Origin: an uncultured Bacteroidales bacterium
GTDB taxonomy: Bacteria > Bacteroidota > Bacteroidia > Bacteroidales > UBA932
Reading direction: 5' to 3'
Assembly (NCBI GenBank): GCA_937898205.1
Contig: CALEJC010000205.1
Span: 1 to 5,968 of the forward strand
DNA: 5,968 bases
Part shown: positions 1 to 5,907 of the stretch, in pieces
Numbering within the stretch: position 1 is the stretch's first letter
Layout of the letters: each line of letters begins with the position of its first letter
The notes under the pieces: generated by a model
What the model was told of the DNA's origin: nothing
What the model saw: the letters and a program-made list of their open reading frames with translations, nothing else
Database searches by the model: none
Made by a program: the position numbers and the translations under genes

Positions 1-189
1 CAATGCAACGGCGTCGCAATCCTTGATTTTAATGCCGGCTTCCTCAAGCACCTCTGCTACAAACGGAGCAGTGAGGCTTGCATGAGCTCTTGGGGTACTG
101 CTCTGGCGGGAACACACACATCTGCCATCTATGGCAAGTGCCACAGAACAAAGTGAGGTAGAGCTCTCTATTAGTACGATCTTAGACAT
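1..189 (-). CDS. tsaB: TsaB, tRNA threonylcarbamoyladenosine biosynthesis protein (N-terminal part)
   Basis: Only the first 63 residues are in the window; the gene runs off the left edge. TsaB is the non-catalytic ASKHA-fold partner of TsaD in the cytoplasmic complex that places threonylcarbamoyl on A37 (t6A) of tRNAs reading ANN codons. The visible part begins MSKIVLIESSTSLCSVAL, the first beta-strands of the ASKHA fold with the TS.CSVAL signature. It continues with PRAHASLTAPF (residues 33-43), the family's R.HS.xL..P segment, and then an amphipathic helix ending in KDCDAVAL, which normally precedes the GPGS(F/Y)TGLR motif that lies outside the window. The ATG (187-189) overlaps the end of cvpA by 8 nt, so the two genes are probably co-transcribed and translationally coupled. 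The call rests on recognised N-terminal motifs; the rest cannot be checked here. Confidence 0.9.
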   Translation of the reverse strand, partial: MSKIVLIESSTSLCSVALAIDGRCVCSRQSSTPRAHASLTAPFVAEVLEEAGIKIKDCDAVAL

Positions 190-682
190 GGAGTCCGCCT
201 ACAAATGATTTGAAATAAGGAAAGATCTGTCCTGTGATATCCTTGATGGTATTGTAGACCACTGCATCGTCGAGAGCGCCCTTCTTGAGCAGATCAAACT
301 GGCTGTTGAGGCTCTCAAACACCATGATTACCAAGCCAAGGATAAGTCCCACCTTGACGATGCCAAATACAAGCCCGAGCAATCCGTTGAGCCAGCCTAA
401 AGTGATGGCTTTGAGGAGCTTGGTGATGAGAGATCCAAGAAGTTTGAGCACCAGAGTGATTATTACAACAATCAGGATAAAAGATATTATCTGCAGTAGC
501 TGCGGGTCCATATTGATGGACTCTGAAATCCAAGCACTAAACGAAGAAGAGAAATGAAACGCCGCCCATGCACCAATCAAGATGGCGATAGTTTCAATCA
601 CTTCTCTGACAAAGCCTTTTGACAAGCCGGACACGATGCCGGGAATAAAACAGATAAGGAGAATAATGTCAATAATAGCCAT
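182..682 (-). CDS. cvpA: CvpA family inner-membrane protein
   Basis: The 166-residue protein is of normal length for the CvpA (colicin V production) family, inner-membrane proteins of uncertain biochemical role that affect colicin V secretion and envelope stress tolerance in enterobacteria. Four hydrophobic stretches are visible at about residues 3-19, 27-45, 63-86 and 98-122. The family signature G.SKGF.RE (residues 19-27) lies between the first two, and a glycine-rich WLNGLLGLVFG stretch opens the fourth. A soluble tail with AVVYNTIKDI and IFPYFKS is typical of Bacteroidota members. The ATG at 680-682 is the only sensible start, since the first membrane segment begins at once. The stop codon lies inside the start of tsaB. 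Family membership is clear; the cellular function is not. Confidence 0.9.
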   Translation of the reverse strand: MAIIDIILLICFIPGIVSGLSKGFVREVIETIAILIGAWAAFHFSSSFSAWISESINMDPQLLQIISFILIVVIITLVLKLLGSLITKLLKAITLGWLNGLLGLVFGIVKVGLILGLVIMVFESLNSQFDLLKKGALDDAVVYNTIKDITGQIFPYFKSFVGGLHV

Positions 683-688
683 ATCGTT

Positions 689-720
689 TTTGTTTAAGTA
701 AGCAGAATTAACTAAATTTG
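689..720 (+). promoter_or_regulatory. Bacteroidota-type promoter for the ileS operon
   Basis: TTTG at 689-692 and TAAATTTG at 713-720 match the -33 TTTG and -7 TAnnTTTG elements of Bacteroidota housekeeping promoters, with 20 nt between them. Transcription would begin near 725-728 and leave a leader of about 20 nt before the ATG at 745. This also argues against the in-frame TTG at 718 as the start codon, because it lies inside the -7 box. The leader just before the ATG is A-rich with no Shine-Dalgarno sequence, as is usual in this phylum. Confidence 0.75.
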
Positions 721-727
721 CGGATTA

Positions 728-756
728 CAAAATTAGTAAAAAATATGACATTTAAA
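728..756 (-). promoter_or_regulatory. Possible divergent promoter for cvpA-tsaB
   Basis: On the minus strand, TAATTTTG (735 down to 728) is a perfect TAnnTTTG -7 element and would give a leader of roughly 40 nt before the cvpA ATG. The -33 element is poor: the nearest match is TTTA at 756-753, with 17 nt of spacing, inside the first codons of ileS. The call is tentative. The TAnnTTTG pattern is short enough to occur by chance in this AT-rich gap. Confidence 0.4.
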
Positions 757-2286
757 GAGTATAACTCTCTTGATCTTGTGGGTATCTCAGCGGAGGTCCT
801 CCAGGATTGGAAAAATAAATCGGCTTTTGAGAAATCCCTTGCTTTGAGGGAGGGTGCCCCTGAATTCATTTTCTTTGAGGGTCCGCCTTCTGCCAACGGC
901 ATGCCTGGTATCCATCACGTGATGGCTCGTTCGATCAAGGACGCAGTGTGTAGATATAAGACCCAGACCGGACATAAGGTCTGCCGTCGTGCAGGTTGGG
1001 ATACTCACGGTCTTCCTGTGGAGCTTGGTGTGGAGAAGAAGCTCGGTATCACTAAAGAGGACATCGGTTCCAAAATCACCGTGGCAGAGTACAACAAGAC
1101 CTGCCGTGAGGAAGTGATGAAATATACTGCCGAGTGGAGAAACCTCACAGAGCGCATCGGCTACTGGGTAGATATGGATGATCCATATATTACCTATGAC
1201 AACCGCTACATCGAGACTCTCTGGTACCTTCTCAAAGATATCCATTCAAAGGGTTTACTCTACAAGGGCAAGTCTATTCAGCCATATTCTCCTGCTGCGG
1301 GTACAGGCTTGAGCAGTCACGAGCTCAACCAGCCGGGTTGCTATCGTGATGTCAAGGATACTACCTGTGTGGCTCAGTTTAAAGTAAAAGGTGAGGAAGG
1401 TCTTTATATTCTTGCATGGACCACAACCCCTTGGACACTGCCTTCAAACACAGCACTTTGTGTGGGTCCAAAGATTGACTACGTAAAGGTAAAAGCAGAA
1501 AATCCATATACCCAGGAGCCTGGTACATACATTATTGCCAAGGATCTTGTATCCAGCATCTTCACAGATAAGATCCCTCACGAGGTACTTCCGGAAGTCA
1601 TGAAGGGAAGCGAGCTCGTCGGACTTCAATATGAGCAGCTCATCCCTTGGTTCCGTCCGGATGAGGGTGCTTTCAGAGTGATTGAGGGTGACTATGTCTC
1701 AACAGAAGACGGTACAGGCATCGTGCACATCGCGCCTACATTTGGTGCCGATGATGCCCGTGTAGCAAAGGCTGCCGGAGTGCCTGGCATCATGCCGATC
1801 GACTGCGACGGCAACCCTCAGGCTCAGGTGGACCTCAAGGGTAGATTCTTCCGCATCGAGGACCTTGATCCTGACTATGTGGCAGAGCGCGTGTCTGAGG
1901 ACTATGCTCAGTGGGCCGGCCGCTATGTGAAGAATGCCTACGACGATCAGCTTGCTGCTGATGCGCCTACACTTGATGTTGACCTCTGTGTGATGATGAA
2001 GCAGCAGGGTAAGGTGTTTAAGATTGAGAAGCACGTCCATAATTACCCACATTGCTGGCGCACGGATAAGCCTGTGCTTTATTATCCTCTCAACAGCTGG
2101 TTTATCAAGACCACTGCAGTGCGTGAGCAGATGATGGAGCTCAACGATCAGATCACCTGGAAGCCTGAGTCTACAGGCACAGGCCGTTTCGGCAAATGGC
2201 TACTGGGGTACTCCGCTTCCGATCTGGCGCACAGAGGACGGAAAGGAAGAGATCTGCATCGGTTCGGTTGCGGAACTTTACAATGA
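745..2286 (+). CDS. ileS: IleRS N-terminal fragment: start of catalytic domain plus editing domain
   Basis: This is the 513-codon upstream piece of the broken gene. It opens the Rossmann catalytic domain with FFEGPPSANGMPGIHH. The class I HIGH signature appears as GIHH (residues 55-58), the variant described for type 2 IleRS. The CP1 editing domain, which hydrolyses misformed Val-tRNA-Ile, follows: the threonine-rich WTTTPWTLPSN motif is at residues 225-235, and GTGIVHIAPTFGADD, carrying the editing-site aspartate, is at 323-337. The chain then returns to the catalytic fold with NYPHCWRT and STGTGRFGKW (ending at 485). The last 28 residues (LLGYSASDL... to the TGA at 2284-2286) are out-of-frame and unlike the family. 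The ATG at 745 is preferred to an in-frame TTG at 718, which sits in the promoter. The fragment lacks KMSKS and the anticodon domain, so it cannot charge tRNA. Confidence 0.85.
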   Translation: MTFKEYNSLDLVGISAEVLQDWKNKSAFEKSLALREGAPEFIFFEGPPSANGMPGIHHVMARSIKDAVCRYKTQTGHKVCRRAGWDTHGLPVELGVEKKLGITKEDIGSKITVAEYNKTCREEVMKYTAEWRNLTERIGYWVDMDDPYITYDNRYIETLWYLLKDIHSKGLLYKGKSIQPYSPAAGTGLSSHELNQPGCYRDVKDTTCVAQFKVKGEEGLYILAWTTTPWTLPSNTALCVGPKIDYVKVKAENPYTQEPGTYIIAKDLVSSIFTDKIPHEVLPEVMKGSELVGLQYEQLIPWFRPDEGAFRVIEGDYVSTEDGTGIVHIAPTFGADDARVAKAAGVPGIMPIDCDGNPQAQVDLKGRFFRIEDLDPDYVAERVSEDYAQWAGRYVKNAYDDQLAADAPTLDVDLCVMMKQQGKVFKIEKHVHNYPHCWRTDKPVLYYPLNSWFIKTTAVREQMMELNDQITWKPESTGTGRFGKWLLGYSASDLAHRGRKGRDLHRFGCGTLQ

Positions 2287-4060
2287 AATAGAAAAAGCTG
2301 TTGAGGCTGGCATAATGAGTGTCAATCCGTTTAAGGAAGCCGGTTTCCAGCTTGAAGATATGAGCATTGAGAACTACGAGAAGATCGATCTCCATCGTCC
2401 ATACGTAGATGAAATTTTCCTTGTCAGCCCAAGCGGCAAGAAGATGACAAGAGAGACCGATCTTATCGATGTGTGGTTTGACTCAGGCGCCATGCCTTAT
2501 GCTCAGGAAGGCCTTCGCGGCAAGGATAAGAGCGGATTTGGTTGCACTGCTGACTTTATTGCTGAAGGTGTGGATCAGACACGTGGCTGGTTCTATACGC
2601 TTCATGCCATCCATACGATGGTTTCCGGCACTCCTGCCTACAAGCGCGTAATCTCCAATGGACTTGTCCTTGACAAGAAGGGCGAGAAGATGAGCAAGCG
2701 CCTTGGCAATGCAGTCGATCCGTTTGAGACCCTCGATAAGTATGGTGCTGATGCGCTCCGCTGGTACATGCTCACCAATGCTCAGCCTTGGGATAACCTC
2801 AAGTTTGACGAGGCCGGCGTGGAGGAGGTGCGCCGCAAGTTCTTCGGCACGCTGTATAATTCATATTCGGTATTTGCGCTATATGCAAATATCGACAAGT
2901 TTGATCCTGGCACGGAGGCGGTGCCATACGAGCACAGACCGCTCTTTGACCGCTGGATCGTGAGCCGCCTGAATACGCTCATCAGCTCATGTATCGCGGC
3001 CTATGAGGACTATGATATCACTCTTGCAGGCCGCCTGATCCAGGAGTTTGTCTGCGATGACCTTAGCAACTGGTACATCCGTCTCAATAAGAAACGTCTC
3101 TGGGGAGAGGGCATGAACGAGGATAAGCTTTCTGCCTATCAGACTCTCTATGAGTCTCTCAAGACAGTCGCTTTGCTTGGCGCTCCTATCGCTCCGTTCT
3201 TTATGGAGAGACTCTGGAGTGACCTGGTACCTGGCGCAGACTCTGTCCACTATGAGCTGATGCCATCGGCGCAGATGGAGCTGATCGACAAGGGTTTGGA
3301 AGAGAGCATGAGCTTTGCTCAGAGGGCATCTTCTATGGTTCTTGCGCTTCGCAAGAAAGTGGGTATCAATGTGCGCAAGCCACTTGCAAAGGTGCTTGTG
3401 CCGGTGCTCAACGAGAGTGTGCAGGAGCACATCGTCAAAGTCAAGAATATCTTCCTTACAGAAGTAAACGTCAAGGATATCGAGTTCCTTGAGGATACAA
3501 CAGGTATCATCACCAAGAAGATCAAGCCAAACTTCAAGACACTTGGCAAGATCTATGGCAAGAGGATGAAGGAGATTGCGGCAGCGTTTACTACTCTTTC
3601 TCAGGAGCAGATTGCTGCTATCGAGCGTGCTGACGATCAGTATGTTCTTACTCTTGAAGGTGGAGAGGTTGTGCTTAATAAGGGTGACTATGAGATCATC
3701 TCGGAGGATATGCCGGGCTGGCTCGTGGCTTCTGAGGGCAGTCTCACACTTGCTCTTGACATCGTCCAGACTCCTGAACTCATCAGAGAGGGTGTGGCAC
3801 GCGAGCTCATCCACCCGATCCAGAATCTTAGAAAAGAAAGTGGCTTTGAGGTGACAGATAGGATTATTACTACTATATTTGCAGAAGGCACCATCTTTGA
3901 TGAGATATCTTCTGCTCTTGAGGAGTATGCACAATATGTGTCAGCGCAGACACTTACTCTTGAGCTGAAACTTGCTTCTATGGCCGAAGCGCCAGAGTCA
4001 GCTTCGGTAGTGGAGTGGGGAGATGGCCAGATTAAGATTAACGTTAATAAACATAAGTAA
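2201..4060 (+). CDS. ileS: IleRS C-terminal fragment: KMSKR loop and anticodon-binding domains
   Basis: This is the downstream piece, open in frame from 2201 for 619 codons. It has no proper start at its beginning; the first ATG is at 2315, so an automatic caller would likely report 2315-4060 (581 residues). It begins YWGTPLPIWRTEDGKEEIC and continues with WFDSGAMPYAQ, the ADFIAEGVDQTRGWF segment that ends the catalytic fold, and the KMSKR ATP-binding loop at 2687-2701. The helical anticodon-binding domain follows (NWYIRLNKKRLWG, then APIAPFFMERLW), and after it a long C-terminal region (RKKVGINVRKPL). The tail has none of the cysteines of the bacterial type 1 zinc-binding domain, which fits a type 2/eukaryote-like IleRS. 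Without the HIGH half the fragment should have no activity. Translation from 2315 is possible but unproven. Confidence 0.8.
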   Translation, partial: YWGTPLPIWRTEDGKEEICIGSVAELYNEIEKAVEAGIMSVNPFKEAGFQLEDMSIENYEKIDLHRPYVDEIFLVSPSGKKMTRETDLIDVWFDSGAMPYAQEGLRGKDKSGFGCTADFIAEGVDQTRGWFYTLHAIHTMVSGTPAYKRVISNGLVLDKKGEKMSKRLGNAVDPFETLDKYGADALRWYMLTNAQPWDNLKFDEAGVEEVRRKFFGTLYNSYSVFALYANIDKFDPGTEAVPYEHRPLFDRWIVSRLNTLISSCIAAYEDYDITLAGRLIQEFVCDDLSNWYIRLNKKRLWGEGMNEDKLSAYQTLYESLKTVALLGAPIAPFFMERLWSDLVPGADSVHYELMPSAQMELIDKGLEESMSFAQRASSMVLALRKKVGINVRKPLAKVLVPVLNESVQEHIVKVKNIFLTEVNVKDIEFLEDTTGIITKKIKPNFKTLGKIYGKRMKEIAAAFTTLSQEQIAAIERADDQYVLTLEGGEVVLNKGDYEIISEDMPGWLVASEGSLTLALDIVQTPELIREGVARELIHPIQNLRKESGFEVTDRIITTIFAEGTIFDEISSALEEYAQYVSAQTLTLELKLASMAEAPESASVVEWGDGQIKINVNKHK

Positions 4061-4067
4061 TATTGTT

Positions 4068-4487
4068 ATGGAAGAACTCAACAAAAACGTAACTCCGGTC
4101 GAGAAGACTCGTTACACAGATGCAGAACTTGCTGAGTTTAAGGAGATTATCGTAGATATGCTCGAGAAGGCAAAGTCGGAGTACAGGACTCTCCGCGAGG
4201 TCATCTTGAACAACGGAAACGATATTCAGGATACATCTCCATCTTTCAAGACTGTAGAAGATGACGGTGCAAACCAGCTCTCTAAGGAAGAGGCAAGCCA
4301 GATGGCTCAGCGCCAATATAAGTTTATCCAGAACCTTGAGGCTGCACTTGCCCGCATCGAAAACAAAACCTACGGCATCTGCCGTGAGACAGGAAAACTC
4401 ATCCCTAAGGAGAGACTTCGCCTTGTGCCACACGCTACTCTCACAGTGGAGGCTAAGGAGAAACTTGCTAGATTGGGAAGGAAGTAA
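4068..4487 (+). CDS. DksA/TraR-family regulator without zinc-finger cysteines
   Basis: The 139-residue cytoplasmic protein has the DksA/TraR layout: a charged N-terminal coiled-coil helix (about residues 18-49), an acidic tip with VEDDGANQLSKEEA (63-76), a returning helix (about 77-100), and a C-terminal globular segment beginning YGICRETGKLIPKERLRLVPHATL (102-125). DksA proteins enter the RNA polymerase secondary channel and tune rRNA and amino-acid promoters together with ppGpp. The four zinc-binding cysteines of classical DksA are reduced to one (Cys105), so the fold is probably zinc-independent, as I recall for many Bacteroidota homologues. An in-frame upstream ATG at 4023 lies inside ileS. 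The ATG at 4068 is preferred because it sits 7 nt after the ileS stop and the MEELNK start fits the family. Operon position with ileS and lspA is conserved in the phylum. Its specific targets cannot be inferred. Confidence 0.85.
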   Translation: MEELNKNVTPVEKTRYTDAELAEFKEIIVDMLEKAKSEYRTLREVILNNGNDIQDTSPSFKTVEDDGANQLSKEEASQMAQRQYKFIQNLEAALARIENKTYGICRETGKLIPKERLRLVPHATLTVEAKEKLARLGRK

Positions 4488-4490
4488 GTA

Positions 4491-5036
4491 ATGAAACTTT
4501 CTAGAGGCAAGTCCCTGCTCCTTCTTGGAGTTATCCTTGTTGTCATTGACCAGGTCATAAAAGTCCTGGTCAAGACAAATATGTCTCTGGGAGAGCAGAT
4601 TTTTGTGATAGGGGAGTGGTTCCGACTTTGTTTTGTGGAAAACGAAGGCATGGCCTTTGGCATGAGCTTCGGTGGCAAAGTCGGCAAATTCCTTTTGTCC
4701 TTTTTTAGAATCATCTTGAGCGGAGCTCTCATCTGGTGGATCTCTTCTTTGATTAAGAAGGGCGCTCCAAAGGGTGCTCTGGTCGGCTTGACGATGATTA
4801 CTGCAGGGGCGATAGGAAATATCATCGATTGCTTGTTCTATGGCATTATATGGGACTATGCTCCATTTATGTTTGGACACGTAGTAGATATGTTCTACTT
4901 CCCGATAATCCGCACAGCAGAGAAAGTCATCTTCTTCAGTCCGGTATTTAATTTCGCAGATAGCTGTGTTACTTGCGGAGCTTTTTACCTGATGCTCTTC
5001 CAGTGGAAGTTTTTTATGAACGAAGACAAGAAATAG
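4491..5036 (+). CDS. lspA: Lipoprotein signal peptidase (signal peptidase II)
   Basis: This inner-membrane aspartic protease removes the signal peptide from prolipoproteins after Lgt adds diacylglycerol to the lipobox cysteine. The 181-residue protein has four hydrophobic segments (about residues 8-28, 67-90, 96-120 and 145-172). Family motifs are in order: D20-Q21 at the end of the first helix, N51-E-G-M-A-F-G, GAIGNIID with likely catalytic Asp113, HVVDM with Asp133, and FNFADS with likely catalytic Asp157. The stretch between GNIID and FNFADS (FYGIIWDYAP... FFSPV) is longer than in E. coli LspA, as is usual in Bacteroidota. The ATG follows the previous stop by 3 nt, and a purine-rich GGGAAGGAAG at the end of the upstream gene could serve as a ribosome site. 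LspA is the globomycin target. The catalytic set is complete and the identification secure. Confidence 0.96.
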   Translation: MKLSRGKSLLLLGVILVVIDQVIKVLVKTNMSLGEQIFVIGEWFRLCFVENEGMAFGMSFGGKVGKFLLSFFRIILSGALIWWISSLIKKGAPKGALVGLTMITAGAIGNIIDCLFYGIIWDYAPFMFGHVVDMFYFPIIRTAEKVIFFSPVFNFADSCVTCGAFYLMLFQWKFFMNEDKK

Positions 5037-5079
5037 TGCTTTAAGGCATTTTATTAATAACTTTTTATTCTAATCTGTT

Positions 5080-5715
5080 ATGAAAAAACTTTTGATTATT
5101 GCGGCATCTGTCGCTTTGTTTGGTGTGACTGCGTCTGCGCAGGTCATCAACTCAGTAGAACTTGGCTATAGCCCGGTTACTCTCAATTCCAATGCGACTA
5201 TTATCGGTCTTAATAGCTCAGAAAGTGAGAACCTTAATGCGATTTCTGCAAGCTGGTCTCAGGCTAGAGCTATACTTGACTCTACTCCATTGTATGTCCA
5301 GTATGGTGCCGGTGTGCAGTATGCATGGAATGTTGAGGAAACAGACCTTGTAAAGACATCGAAGGATTTCTTGACCATCAAGGTTCCTGTAAATGTACTT
5401 TTTGATCTTGCTATCCCAAGCACTCCGGTTCACCTGATGCCGTTTGCAGGTGTCAATGTGCAGGGCTATCTCTTGGGACAACAGAGCATGACAGGCGGAA
5501 AAACTACTACAAAAGTAGACCTCTTTGAGGAGTATGAGGATATGAATAGAGTTGTCCTTGGATGGCAGGCCGGTGCTAAGGTAGCTTTCCAGAACTTCTT
5601 TGTAGGAGTGTCATACGAAGGTCCGATTACCAACCTTCTTCACACTACAGGGTCTAACTCGGAGATTAAAATGAATACACATCAGGTAAACATTTCACTT
5701 GGTATCTCATTTTAG
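5080..5715 (+). CDS. Small outer-membrane beta-barrel protein (porin-like family), secreted
   Basis: The 211-residue protein starts with a clear Sec signal peptide: MKK, a hydrophobic core LLIIAASVALFGV, then TASA with likely signal peptidase I cleavage after Ala20 (ASA/Q). The mature part has alternating hydrophobic/polar strands typical of a short barrel, such as PLYVQYGAGVQYAW, LTIKVPVNVLFDL, LMPFAGVNVQGYLL, VVLGWQAGAKVAF and FFVGVSYEG. It ends in NISLGISF, with the C-terminal Phe used for BAM recognition. This resembles the 'outer membrane protein beta-barrel' (PF13568-like) proteins common in Bacteroidota, most of unknown function. No lipobox cysteine is present, so it is not an LspA substrate. 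It lies 43 nt after lspA, so it may be an operon tail or have its own promoter; TAACTTTT at 5058-5065 misses the -7 consensus by one base. No convincing terminator separates it from the tRNA promoter. Family assignment is moderate; no specific function is assigned. Confidence 0.8.
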   Translation: MKKLLIIAASVALFGVTASAQVINSVELGYSPVTLNSNATIIGLNSSESENLNAISASWSQARAILDSTPLYVQYGAGVQYAWNVEETDLVKTSKDFLTIKVPVNVLFDLAIPSTPVHLMPFAGVNVQGYLLGQQSMTGGKTTTKVDLFEEYEDMNRVVLGWQAGAKVAFQNFFVGVSYEGPITNLLHTTGSNSEIKMNTHQVNISLGISF

Positions 5716-5725
5716 TGATAAATAA

Positions 5726-5756
5726 TTTGCAAGTTTAGAATTTATTTGTACCTTTG
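5726..5756 (+). promoter_or_regulatory. Bacteroidota-type promoter for tRNA-Ser
   Basis: TTTG at 5726-5729 and TACCTTTG at 5749-5756 match the -33 and -7 elements exactly, with 19 nt between them. Initiation would fall near 5761-5764, giving a 5' leader of about 20 nt before the mature tRNA at 5784, to be removed by RNase P. The tRNA can therefore be transcribed independently of the upstream protein genes. Confidence 0.75.
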
Positions 5757-5780
5757 CAATCCATTTTTATGGGCAAAGGT
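5750..5780. repeat. Inverted repeat ACCTTTGC / GCAAAGGT over the tRNA-Ser start region
   Basis: ACCTTTGC (5750-5757) and GCAAAGGT (5773-5780) are perfect 8-bp inverted copies separated by 15 nt. The left arm overlaps the -7 box of the tRNA promoter; the right arm ends 3 nt before the tRNA. The transcript would probably begin between the arms, so it is not expected to form an RNA hairpin. It could be a protein-binding site or chance. The repeat is certain, its function is not. Confidence 0.45.
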
Positions 5781-5783
5781 CCA

Positions 5784-5868
5784 GGAGAGGTGGCAGAGTG
5801 GTCGATTGCGGCAGTCTTGAAAACTGTTGACCTTCACGGGTCCGGGGGTTCGAATCCCTCCCTCTCCG
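5784..5868 (+). tRNA. tRNA-Ser (anticodon UGA)
   Basis: The gene folds as a complete class II tRNA. The acceptor stem is 7 perfect pairs (GGAGAGG 5784-5790 with CCTCTCC 5861-5867), followed by discriminator G5868. The anticodon stem GCAGT/ACTGT encloses loop CTTGAAA, with anticodon TGA at 5818-5820, reading UCA and probably other UCN codons. A long variable arm with GACC/GGTC pairing (5829-5842) is diagnostic for serine, together with the G73 discriminator. The T arm GGGGG-TTCGAAT-CCCTC is complete with one G-U pair. The genomic sequence after G73 is CAG, so CCA is not encoded and must be added by the CCA-adding enzyme. Nothing suggests a degenerate gene. Confidence 0.97.
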
Positions 5869-5871
5869 CAG

Positions 5872-5907
5872 AAAAAGAGGCTTACAGGTAACTGTAAGCC
5901 TCTTTTT
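5872..5907 (+). terminator. Strong intrinsic terminator after tRNA-Ser, probably bidirectional
   Basis: AAAAAGAGGCTTACAG (5872-5887) and CTGTAAGCCTCTTTTT (5892-5907) form a perfect 16-bp stem closed by a GTAA tetraloop of the GNRA type. The right arm ends in five T residues and the left arm starts with five A residues, so the element should terminate transcription in both directions. It begins only 3 nt after the tRNA discriminator base. Confidence 0.92.

Larger units (their letters stand above)
745..4060 (+). pseudogene. ileS: Isoleucine--tRNA ligase gene, split by an internal deletion/frameshift
   Basis: Two adjoining frames encode one IleRS (EC 6.1.1.5, ATP-dependent charging of tRNA-Ile). 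Frame 1 is correct from the ATG at 745 to the Trp codon at 2197-2199 (residue 485). After one extra C at 2200, the correct frame resumes at 2201 with YWGTPLPIW and continues to the TAA at 4058-4060. Remembered Bacteroidota homologues have about 13 residues, including the LSRSR part of the LSRSRYWG motif, between GRFGKW and YWG. None of these is encoded here, which implies a loss of about 38 bp, and the net change shifts the frame. Restored, the protein would be about 1117 residues, normal for the family. Everything else appears intact, so this is either a recent mutation or an assembly artefact. As written it should be inactive, and ileS is normally essential. Confidence 0.85.

Noticed and set aside
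718..744. TTG at 718 as the ileS start, adding nine residues
   Set aside because: It lies inside the -7 promoter box and upstream of the likely transcription start; the ATG at 745 followed by TFKEYNSLDL fits homologues.
2197..2320. Programmed frameshift or translational bypass rescuing IleRS
   Set aside because: About 13 conserved residues are absent from the DNA in every frame at the junction, so no recoding event could restore the normal protein. No slippery heptamer is present at the junction.
2987..3934. Long minus-strand open frame (315 codons) inside ileS
   Set aside because: It is antisense to well-conserved IleRS coding sequence and has no recognisable motifs of its own; it is a shadow of codon bias. 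The same applies to the 278-codon minus-strand frame over the DksA-like gene and lspA (4044-4880).
5037..5058. Terminator between lspA and the barrel gene (TGCT TTAA GGCA then TTTT)
   Set aside because: The stem is only four pairs including a G-T, too weak to support; it would not stop transcription reliably.
5716..5748. ATAAAT...ATTTAT inverted repeat as terminator of the barrel gene
   Set aside because: Short, entirely A/T, without a GC stem or T-run, and it overlaps the tRNA promoter.
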